DNA of 64,000 nucleotides from Niveomyces insectorum RCEF 264. Taxonomy: Eukaryota; Ascomycota; Sordariomycetes; Hypocreales; Cordycipitaceae. The position numbers were made by a program, and so were the translations under genes. The DNA lies in assembly GCA_001636815.1 (NCBI GenBank), contig AZHD01000009.1, positions 863,483 through 927,482 on the forward strand, given 5' to 3'. The notes under the pieces were generated by a model. It did not search any database and was not told where the DNA came from. It saw only the letters and a list, made by a program, of their open reading frames with translations. Each line of letters begins with the position of its first letter. The first letter of the stretch is position 1. Below, piece by piece: positions 36,859-47,283 of the stretch.

Positions 36859-39800
36859 GGTGACGTTTAGGTGGGCGTTTGGTGTTGCTAACTACCAACG
36901 TGTATGGTAAATCGAGAACTTTTTTGTGAAAAGGGGACGGGTCACTCTGCAAGGCCAGTACGGATAGCACAGAGAACAGCAGCAAGAGTAGAGCAGGTAA
37001 CGATAGAAAAGAGAAAGGGAATCAGAGTCCTTTATGGGGGGGGCAGGTTGCCGTTCTCAAGGCTATATAAAAGAGAACAGTCTCTTATTAAGGGATAACG
37101 ATCGGGATAGCAAAAAAAGCAAGCATCGAGCGGTAGGTAATGAGAGGAGCTCTCGATGCTGTTGGGTCTAGCCCGTCTTCCTTGACGTCTACCTCGCCTC
37201 CCACGGCACTTCGATTTCTTGTGATTCTTGGCGGTGTTCATCCGGCCGGGTGTTACTTCCAGAGTCGAATGGTCTTCGTCGTGCTGTCCGCAATGCCGTA
37301 GGTACTCCTTTCGTTCCACCGTCTCTGGCAAGGGCGCAGACGATCGGCGGCAAACCAAAGGCCATCGCAGTTCTGCACTACGGTGCGAGAGACTTATGGT
37401 CGTCGTGATTTTCCCTTTGGAAGTTCCGCCATACCGTTTTGGGTCCCTGGCCCTGTGTCATGGCTACCCCAACACAAAGGGTTGGCATCCCTTCCCCCAG
37501 ACACATCGGCAGCGGTGAACTACAGTCAACAAAAGAGAGGAACCGTTTCTTTTTTTGGGTTTTTTTTGTCCTCCCTTGCCAGCGGTGCACAAGATTCACA
37601 GGATGGCCGATCTCTCTGTAGAGGCCTCTTACTAAACCGTTTTAGATTTTATCAACCTTGGGATGCACGTTGTCCAAGCGTAGACCACGGTATATAAAAG
37701 GACCCCCCCGTTGTCCTACCTCCAATCCAGAGACAGTCAGTTTTCTTGTGATGTCCGCCCTGCTGTCTCGTTCCTTGCTCTCGAAGTCGATGTTGTCTCT
37801 GGTTCACGAAACTGAGAATCTGTTGGCCCCGTCATCCTGTTGACCTTCTGAGTTACGGTCAACGGTGGGAGACCACTTCGATGTGTGTTGACGTCTCCAT
37901 CACCAAGTGACGTCATAGTGATCTCAGCCGCTGGGGTGCTGAGTTTATTCTGTTGTCGATTATATAATCGCAACTAGGGAGAGAGAACATGATAGCAGCA
38001 TGGGCAAGGTCACGAGACTGGGCTTGGTGCTTTCGTCTGAAATTCTGCTGTCCTTCGTTCCTATCTGATTTATATATCACGTGACATTACTGATCTCGGA
38101 CTTCTTTTCCGTGATGAGGTATGGGCGTTTGCTTTGTCCTTTTTGCTTTCTCTTCGGATCTCGCAGCCGATGTAGGAGAGGCCAGTCAAAAAAAACCGTC
38201 GGTTCCGAACAAAGAGAGAGCACCTCGTTGGTTCGGCAAAAATGCCCGCCCAAAGCCAGGGCTGGGCCCAGTCTGCATCGGACGGCGGGGCGCACGAGTT
38301 TTCCCCTCTCCCAAAAAGGGCACTAGCGCTGTTTTGCTCCCCCAGCAGAGCCCTGGCTAGCGGGAACCCCCCTGTAAAGCGTGATTCTTTGCACTAATAC
38401 GTCGTACTCCGTATGGCCCTCCGGCCGCTGCTTCGGTTAAGACCCGGATGTCGACAGCCCTCCCCGGCGGTGTCTTGGCCGGCTTTTCCCGACGGCATAT
38501 TCGCTGTGGGAAACTGGAGGAGACAAATCGCGATGAAGGAAACGAAGGATTGTACCTATGCTCCTTTTGGCGTTCTATGGCTTTTCCCGTGATATCTTGA
38601 GTTTCAAGGACACCGATGAGGATGCAAATCAAGACCGGCAAGAGAACGTGACCAACAGGACAGTATTCTTGGTGTACCAGGTACGGAGTAATACGAGTCT
38701 CATCATCCACCCTTGTGGATGTCAACGCTGCCTCTTGGCACTCCCCGGTTTTTGCCGGCTTTCACTTGGTCTCCTCGACCGAGTCCTGCTCCCACGCGTT
38801 CGAGACAACTCTTTTGTTTTCGAGGCATTACTTTCATTACCCTGTATCCGTCGAGGCCGCCAACCCTCCCATGACACACAGAAACAAAACGCGATCTTGA
38901 TGGTACTATCGACGAGCGATTTTCGGATCGGTCTCGAGACCCATGGATCGATTGGGTTTTGTATACGAAGTAGGTAGGAAACAAACGCGTCCTCTGTCTA
39001 TAACTAGCTGTATATCTATGTAGGCAAGGGAACATTTGCCTGATTTGGACAACCATTGTACGGTTGTCTTTTTCTGGGGTAGTACGTCTCACGACATGAA
39101 GGCTGAACGTCTAGAGCACGGGAGTCGTACTACTCCATCAGACTGGGCATTGGGCGGTATAGTTAGCCAACTGATACTGGCTCTGATGTCTGAGGCCTGT
39201 CGTCGTCTTCGTTCCTACGTAAAAGCGGTTCTGTCCATTCACATCGATTGTATATCACCAGGTTTTGAATGGCCAATCCACTCGCGGCATTTTTCACGTA
39301 GAAAGATGCCAACTAAAAAGCACAGACTAACCGCTTCTTCTCTGGGGTCGTCCACTCGGCTTGTTCTTTAGGGCGGAGTCTTACAACTTATGTGTTTGTA
39401 ATATTACTCGCACGCACTCTTTTAGTTGTATTTTCTTTTGGTCTGTCTAGGTAAATTTTCTGCTCGTCCTGTGGACAAACAGGCGGACTCCACCCCTTGG
39501 CGCTGGGAGCAAAGAGGCGGTGGTGTGCTTTCGTCTTCCTTTGACGCTTCCTTTAACGCCCTCCCCGTCCACCTCATTGACTGCCCTCCGGGTTCACAGA
39601 AGCGAAAGAGAAGACCCAAGGAAGCCGCACGATCGCACGTTCTGTGATTGGTAGTCGTTGGGTCTGCTCCATATGGAGAAGGAAAACGGGACGTCAGTCA
39701 AGATACCTATCGTCTCGTCGTTGTCATGATCGCAGATGCTTTTGCCTCTTGCCTTTCCTCGACGCCCGCATTCTTCCCTGCAATGCAACCCTGCGGAGCT

Positions 39801-40682
39801 TTCCAAATGCAACAGCAGTCCTCCGTACGTGCTGACCCCTTTCCCCGAAGGACGTCATGCAGGAGGACGGTGCCGCAACGATACGACGATACGACCATAT
39901 CTTGTTTTTTTTTCGTGGTTATGGTTGCGTCCATTGTTCCGATTTTTCTTCATCATCTCTCGCATACCTATCGTTATATTACTGTCCATCAACAACCTCT
40001 TTTCTGCTCCTTTCCTGTCGACCTCAAGCTGGCGGATGTACGGGTCGTACGAAGGGATACAAACATATGCTCGTCGTGTTGTGTGTTTGTCTCGTACGTT
40101 CTAGATCGTGCTGTTGAATGCTGGTTAAGAGGTGGCGTGCTGTCAGCGCCACCAACCACCTCCCCTTTCTAAGCTGTAGCGGCACAAACAAAAAGTGATT
40201 TGAGAGAGAAAAGAGTGTTCTTCTTTGTGACGGTCCTTGAGTCCCATTAACCTGATCGGGTATTGCCTACTTGCCTGCCGTCGAATCGAGCCTCCTGCAT
40301 CGCTTTGGATCGTCCGCCCTCAACAAGGTTTTCACCTACAAAAGGGCCCGTCGTTTACCGTCGGCTTCTTCACCGTACGATGCTACGTAAAACGTATACC
40401 GTCCATAGAGGCACACTCGCGACCGCGCCAGCGCCTTCGGAAAGCCGACGGCGCGGCGAGGCAGCGAGTCGTATTTACGGAGCACCTGCGAGGGGCGGGT
40501 TCGGGCGACAGTCTCCAGTTTTTCCCCATTTCTTTTCGAGACAGCCCGTTTCTCGTCTGTCGGGACGCGCTCGTGACGATGGTCCCGTAAGGCGGAGCCA
40601 TGCGACTATTGAGCACTCCGTATGTTCAAAGTTACTCCGTATTTCAATGTCCCTTTTCTTATTGACGGTGGTGGGCTGTCTG

Positions 40683-40685
<3 letters not shown>

Positions 40686-40717
<32 letters not shown>
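40686..40717. repeat. (CTG)10 microsatellite, intergenic
   Basis: About ten pure CTG units with no coding context I can support on either strand. Confidence 0.9.
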
Positions 40718-40719
<2 letters not shown>

Positions 40720-40889
40720 CTACCGCCAATATTGTTCTTACTATGACGAGCATTCGTAATACTTTGCCGTACGGCGTATGTAGCCCTCTTCTTTCCTTTT
40801 CTTTTCTTCTCTTGTTGTATCTTGTGTCTTGGTGTACCTTTTGCCGGTCGTTTCGTTGGCGTCCGGCGGTCGCGTGCGGGCTAGTTGGA

Positions 40890-41530
40890 CGGTCCATCCA
40901 CGACCTTTTTTTCGTCTTTGTTTGTTTTTTCCTTATTTTATTTTATTCCTTTTTCTTTCCCCCTTGTTTTTATTTTTTGGTTTCTTATTTTTCTTCGACT
41001 AGTCACATCCTTTCTCCTCTTCGGCTTCCATCCCCGCAAGGCTACTACTACGACCGCCAACCTGGTTCTGCCTGTTCTCCTCCTTCTCCAGGTCCTCCCC
41101 TTTTTCTCTTTCTCTTTTTTTTTTCTTTTTTTTTTCTTTTTTTTCTTCTTTTGGATTTTCCGACTTATAGACGGCCATCAGGAACTTGCTTACCCACCCT
41201 CGGCTTCCCCACAAACTTGGTGTCGTTTTCCCCTTTCTTGTTCTCTTGTTTCCCCTCCTCTTCTTCTTCCTGTTTGTTATCGTCGTCTTCTTTTTGTTTG
41301 CTGCTCGTGGCAAAGGACTTCATTTTGATTCTTTCCGTTTGGCAACGTCAGGTTGTTGTCTGCGTCTGCTTCTGAACTTCGTCTTCTCTTTCTTTTCTTT
41401 TTTCTTATTCTGTCTTAGACCAATCTCCACTCAACCCACTTTGTTTTCTGTTTCTCACGCTGTTCCAGTTTTTCTGACTCTGTTTTTCCTTTCTTATCCC
41501 ATGTTTTTTTTCTTCTCTATTACCCACTCA
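40890..41530 (+). promoter_or_regulatory. long pyrimidine-rich promoter or leader of the Zn2Cys6 gene
   Basis: About 640 bp dominated by C and T on the plus strand, ending some 330 bp before the ATG at 41860. CT-rich blocks upstream of the start are typical of filamentous ascomycete promoters. This one is unusually long. Confidence 0.45.
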
Positions 41531-41859
41531 CCAGCTTGCGAAATATCGTTCAATCAGACCAACCAACCATCGATTGACCCGCGAAGGCTTGCTCTTCCCA
41601 CAACCCGTACTCAGCCTCGTCCTCGAAAAAGCATCGACCTCTGCGTTCTCCGAGGTCACATCCATGCCTTATCCTCGTTCTCACACACTCTCTGAACCCA
41701 AGGAAGAGGAGCTGAAAAAGCGCCTGGGTTCGCCGCTTTCCTCTGCAAGTACAATACAACAAGACGACACCTGGTCAAGGAATACCAAACTCCACGTCTG
41801 AACACCAAGATATCACTTCGAACTTGACAGCAGAAACGCAGACCTCGACATTAGCCACC

Positions 41860-44800
41860 ATGGATGACGTGTCGAGCCCCAACTCGTCCAGTCTGAGCGT
41901 CTTTGACACCGGAAACGGCAACGACGTCCTCATGCATGACGACGAGGAGCTGTCGCCCTTTAGCAGCACCAACGACAACGGACCCAGCTACACCCACCGC
42001 GACGGCGACAGCATCCGCAGCAGCATCAGCAGCGCGGCCAGCGCCCGGCCTGTGATGTTGCTGCCGGCCACGGAAAAGGTCGGCGCCACGGCCGACGCAA
42101 CGGCAGCACAGCCTACCGACGGCAACGCCGCCACCGCCACTTCCACCCCCGGGCCGCGAAAAAGGAGGACAAAAAAGGCAGGCGAAAAAAAGGACGACGG
42201 CGCCAGCTCGGCGACGGCAGGGTCCGACGGAGCGACCGCCGGAGCCGCCGCCGCCACCACCAATGCTGCGGGCAAGGTGATCAAGCGGCGTGCCGCCCGG
42301 GCCTGTGTGAGTTGTCGCAACCGCAAAGTAAGGTGCGACGTCGTGGAGACATTTCCCTGTGGCAATTGCCGCTGGGATAAAATCGAATGTGTCGTCCAGG
42401 AAGGACGGAGAAGACGGTAGGCCTTTGTGTCCTTTTTCCCCTCTTTTTTTTCGCCCCCCTGAATTTTGGAAATTCACGCATAGTGGTGTGACGCCTTCCG
42501 TTGTATGCCGAAGGGGCAACACCAACCCAATTGCAAAACTGACACCATGGCGGTCCGAACAGGCGAGGCCTTTTCAACGCGCGCGAAACAGCAGGTTCCA
42601 TACCCGGAGCTGAGGCAGTGGTGCACAATCATGAAGGCCACAACCACGTCCACGGCCACGGCCACGGTCCCGGTCCCGGTCCCGGTCCCGGTCACGGCCT
42701 TGTAAACGGAACCAATGGCGGCATCGGCGGACACGGCTATCTCAATGGATTCACCCTGGGCGGTGGTGCGGACGCGGCGAACGGCGCTGGGTCTGGCTTG
42801 AACCAGGTAAACGGCTCGGGCGCGTATTTCGACTTTGCCGGCCAACAGCGCCTCGGCGGCAACGCGCTGTTGTTGCCCAAAGGGCCTCCACCCACGCACA
42901 CCGGCCCGGCGGATCCCGGGAGCGTTCCGGTCGGTCTGCCCGGGTTCCCGCTGCTGCCGGTCAATGGTCTCCTCGGCGATCCACAACAGCAGGTGGCGGC
43001 CATGCTGCCCGGCTTCATCCGGCCGTTGCCCGGAAAGATGGCCCCCGAGGACATCGTCTACCTGCACAGCAAGGGCGCGTTCACCTTGCCCGACCAGACC
43101 CTCCAGAAGGCCCTGTTGCACGCGTTCGTCGAGTTCGTCTACCCGTACATGCCCCTCTTGGAGCTGCGGCCCTTCCTGGAGACCATCCACGAGCGCGACG
43201 GCAAGAACGGCACCATCAGTCTGCTGCTGTACCACGCGGTGATGTTTACGGCGGCCGCGTTTGTGCCGGCCAAGTACCTGAAAGCAGCCGGGTTCAGCCG
43301 GCGACGAGAAGCGCGAAAGACCTTTTTCATGAAGGCTAGGGTGCGTATTCGGGAGTGTTGGAGGTTTTTGGGGTTCTCTTTTTTTTAAGATGTAGAAGGA
43401 CTAATTTTTTTTTCTCTCTTGAACAGGCCCTGTATGATTTTGATTATGAGATGGACCGTTTTACCCTGGTCCAGTCGCTGCTTCTGATGACGTACTGGTA
43501 CGAGACGCCCGAAGACCAGAAAGACACGTGGCATTGGATGGGTGTGGCCGTGTCCTTGGCCCACACCATCGGCCTGCACCGCGACCCGCGCACGACGGGC
43601 GAGACGCTGCGCCGCCAGCGGCTGCGCAAGCTGCTCTGGTGGTGCTGTTTCATGCGGGACCGCATGATTGCGCTCGGCATGCGGCGACCCAAACGGATCC
43701 GCAGCGAAGACGCCGACGTGCCGATGCTCACGCCGGGCGACTTCGACCAGACCGTGCTGCCGGACGAGATCGACGTGGTGCCGGCCGCGTGCCGGCTGGT
43801 GCGCGACGTGGACATGCAGGCGCAGCTCGCCGAGCTGTGCGTCGAAAAGGCCAAGCTCTGCGTGCTCGTCGGCAGCATGCTGCAACAGCAGTACACCATT
43901 CTGCCGCGCGGGCGGCTGCGCGGCAGCGACGCGGGCCTCATCGGCTGGCGCTGCCCCGGTCCTGCCGCTACGCGGCCCTGACGCCCGGCGATGTGCAACA
44001 CGGCTGGGCGACCGTGGCCGTGCAGCGGACGCTGCTGCACCTGGTGTACCACACGACCATGTCGGCGCTGCACCGGCCGCGCATCCAGCCGGCGGTGCCC
44101 GGGGCGCCCATGCTGCCGACGGAGCAGCAAGAGTTCTCGCGCGCGCGCGTGCGCGACGCCGCGGACTGCGTCACGCGCATGGGCGGCGAGATGCTGCGCC
44201 TGCGNNNNNNNNNNNNNNNNNNNNNNNNNNNNNNNNNNNNNNNNNNNNNNNNNNNNNNNNNNNNNNNNNNNNNNNNNNNNNNNNNNNNNNNNNNNNNNNN
44301 NNNNNNNNNNNNNNNNNNNNNNNNNNNNNNNNNNNNNNNNNNNNNNNNNNNNNNNNNNNNNNNNNNNNNNNNNNNNNNNNNNNNNNNNNNNNNNNNNNNN
44401 NNNNNNNNNNNNNNNNNNNNNNNNNNNNNNNNNNNNNNNNNNNNNNNNNNNNNNNNNNNNNNNNNNNNNNNNNNNNNNNNNNNNNNNNNNNNNNNNNNNN
44501 NNNNNNNNNNNNNNNNNNNNNNNNNNNNNNNNNNNNNNNNNNNNNNNNNNNNNNNNNNNNNNNNNNNNNNNNNNNNNNNNNNNNNNNNNNNNNNNNNNNN
44601 NNNNNNNNNNNNNNNNNNNNNNNNNNNNNNNNNNNNNNNNNNNNNNNNNNNNNNNNNNNNNNNNNNNGGCGTGCCCCGGGAGCGGCGGCAGCAGGCCGTG
44701 CTGGGGTTTCTCACGTGCATGCGCATCATGGAGAGCCTGCGCGACACGTACGCGGCGGCCGAGATTGCCAAGGGCTTTGTGGAGTCGTTGCTGAAGAAGG

Positions 44801-45624
44801 CCGGCATCGACTTGATGGCGGTGGCCAACCTGCAGGACGACGGGCTGGGCGCGGGGGCGGGCGTGGGCGTGGGCGTGGGCGTTGGGGGCCTCGGCGGCGG
44901 CGCGGTCAACGGCGCGGAGAACGGCGGCACGGGGACGAGCACGCCGGTCAACGGCACGTCGGCCTCGCTGCTCAACGCCACGTCCAACGTGGGTGTCCCG
45001 TACACCGAAGACGGGATCGCCCATGCCGTCGCCGTGTACGCCGCCAACACGCCACGGGCACGGTCGGCGCGCACAACTCCGCCCGCCGACACGGACACCG
45101 CCGACCGAACAACCGACGACGACGGCGGCGGTAGTGGTGGTCATAGCCACATGACCAACGGCCACGACGACCTTCTTCTGGGCCATGCCAACACGTCGAC
45201 AACGCCGTCGTACATCTCCGCGTCGGCTGCCGCTGCCAAGCTGTTGGCTCTCAATATCCAGCCGATGCCCGGCAGCAGCAACACCAACGCCAACGTCAAC
45301 GCCAACGCCGCCGCCTTCCCCTCCTCGGATCCCGGTGCAAACCCTGCAAACCCTGCAAATCCTGCTACCGCCGTGGCTACGGCCATGGCCACGGCCAACA
45401 CGGCCGTCGAGCAGATGTGGGGTCTGACGCCGTCGGGCAGCGCGGTCTCGGAGGACCCGTTCGAGTGGGGCGTGGCGGCGGACCCGGGCAGCATGAAGCT
45501 GGATTTGGATTTCGACCAGTGGCTGGATTTCCCGCCCGAAGGCATGGGCAGCAGTGCCGACCAGGCCTTTGCGGGTCTGTTCAAGCCCAGCTATGGAAAC
45601 GAGGCGATGAACACCGACTTTTAG
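41860..45624 (+). CDS. Zn(II)2Cys6 transcription factor, CTF1/FarA-FarB type (frameshift and N gap)
   Basis: Exons 41860-42416, 42563-43340 and 43427-45624. The ATG has a perfect GCCACCATGG context. The introns (146 and 86 nt) keep phase. The zinc cluster is at about residues 148-180 (CVSCRNRKVRC, then CGNCRWDKIEC: spacing 2-6-7-2-6). A His/Gly/Pro repeat follows. The Fungal_trans region is clear: LLHAFVEFVYPYMPLLELRP, LLLYHAVMFTAAAFV, TLVQSLLLMTYWYETPEDQK, DTWHWMGVAVSLAHTIGLHR, LLWWCCFMRDRMIALGMRRP. These match cutinase factor 1 beta and Far regulators of fatty-acid and cutin use. Between 43945 and 43985 the frame must change: GLIGWR is followed by LPRSCRYAALTPGD in another frame, as if one base is missing. 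A 463-N gap follows. The C-terminal part is Asn/Ala-rich and ends with an acidic DFDQWLDF segment. The frameshift is probably a sequence error but could be a real lesion. Confidence 0.8.
44205..44667. other. assembly gap of 463 N inside the Zn2Cys6 gene
   Basis: Run of N within the last exon. The frame before (GGEMLRL) and after (GVPRERRQQAVLGFL) is the same, so the estimated size is compatible with coding sequence throughout. Confidence 0.95.
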
Positions 45625-47283
45625 TTGTTGGATGGGGTCATTGGGCAGCAATGTTTGTTATCTGGGGTTCTGGCGTGCGGTTGGGTTAAAAGTGATTTTT
45701 GTTTTATCCCTATTATTTTGATTTTCCTCTTCCTTTTTCTTTTTTTTTTCTTCTCTTTTTTCGTTTCCAGGTTTTAGGCGTGATGGATATGGGACGGCTG
45801 GCTTTCTTATTACGATGGGACGAAATACTACATCCCTTGCTGTTCTGAGCGTTTGAAAACAAAAAGTCATCAAAGACGAAGCTTGCAAAAGTGAGGCTGA
45901 AGTTGGGAACGTTGGCGATGCAGACGGACACCGCTTTTTTGGTTGATCCAACCTAACCCATGCCCCATGCATGCATATGTACGCATTGTATGTATGCACG
46001 TATCCGCGCCTTCCCTAGCCGACCGTATTTTCATACAAGAGGAAGGCACGGGTCGTTGCGTCATTGCATGGACGTAGATGAATATAGAAGGCACGGCGGA
46101 ACATTAACGTTGCCAACTAAGAAGCACGGTTTGGTTCGGCCGGCAGCCGCGTGCGACACGTAAAGACTATTTACAAGGAAGGTGCGTTTGGAGAACACGC
46201 AATTGGAAAGAGAGTGAGTGTAATTGGAAAGAGCCTCCCAAGTCCACCCCAAATAAGAAAGCACCAACCAGCATAAGTCACGTTTTTCGCTTCGCATTAA
46301 CCCGCCCGCATGGTCCCCTCCACGCAATCTACGACTTAATAAAGCGCGCCCCAAAATTCAAACGGCGAGCGAATCAGATCGCGCCGTTTCCTCCCTCCCT
46401 CCTTCGTCACGAAGGAAAAAGACACAACAAAAAGACATCACAAAAAAAACGTTCTTCCTCTTCTTCTCCCCTCGCGCGGCACGTTTTTGCAGATATGTAG
46501 CGACAAGACACGCGGGGAGAGAACAAGCGGGAAATGAAACAGAAGTCGCATTCTGTCTCTTTTCGGATCCGTCTTTCTCTCCGCCTTTTTTGGTGACGTT
46601 TTTTTGCGCGTCCTCGTTTCGTCGTTTCGTCGACTCTCGTTTTCTCTTTTGTTGACTTTTTGGTCGTTTCTCCTTCTCTACGCTCGTTTGCTTCTTTTTC
46701 TTTTTTTCTCTTTTTCTCTATTTTTTTCTGTTCTTCCGTGGCCTTGCTTGGGCAGATGACACGGCTTGTTTGTCTCTTCTGTTCTAATATTAACTTTGCT
46801 CCGTCCTTCGTTTGTGGCCCTCGGTCGTTCTTCTTTTCCCGTTTACTTTCTTTTGTTGTTTCTTTCGTTGTTTCTTTTCTTGTTCTTTTGTTGCTTCTTT
46901 CTTCTCGTCTTCGACATTGCTGTACCCATCTATCTACGCCAACTTCCGTTCAAATCTGCCTCTGCGTGCGTTCATCTCCGACACACGAGACGATCTTCGA
47001 CTCCATCGAACCATTTCCAGATATCGTCTGTCCTCGGCGAGGCGTATACAAAGGACGAGAAGAGCACGGCCTCACAATAGCAAAGAAACCTGCGGGAAAG
47101 AGACCACGTCCTGGCATCGACGCAGACGCCGCCCATTAGAGACGATGACCTTTCCATAAAACAGGAAAGCCATCATTTCTTGTTCTCCGGCCTGGCTTTC
47201 CCAAGTCGTTTTCCGGGCGCCCCCAATCAACCTGCACCTACGACGTCCTTTCGTCTCTCCCAGAAAAGAAAACAGTCCCCAGA
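45625..47283. other. intergenic spacer and promoter of GAS2-domain gene
   Basis: The left part carries the 3' region of the Zn2Cys6 gene. The right part (about 46580-46920) is strongly T- and C-rich on the plus strand, a likely promoter for the gene at 47284. No domain-bearing frame is present. Confidence 0.5.

Larger units (their letters stand above)
36859..41859. other. gene-poor region, no gene seen
   Basis: Five kilobases without a recognisable gene. Two tatataaaag elements (about 37062 and 37690) followed by GT- and CT-rich sequence could be promoters or decayed LTRs. Palindromic-motif pieces recur near 38397-38412, 38680-38692 and 40613-40645. A pure CTG repeat lies at 40686-40717. The right end is the pyrimidine-rich promoter listed separately. 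Confidence 0.45.

Noticed and set aside
37030..37990. Possible solo LTR(s): two tatataaaag elements with downstream CT/GT-rich sequence
   Set aside because: I could not find matching TG...CA ends, a target-site duplication or a second copy in the window, so it stays unproven.
43444..45651. 735-residue minus-strand frame opposite the Zn2Cys6 gene
   Set aside because: It is open only because of GC-rich codons and the N gap. The conserved transcription-factor motifs are on the plus strand.
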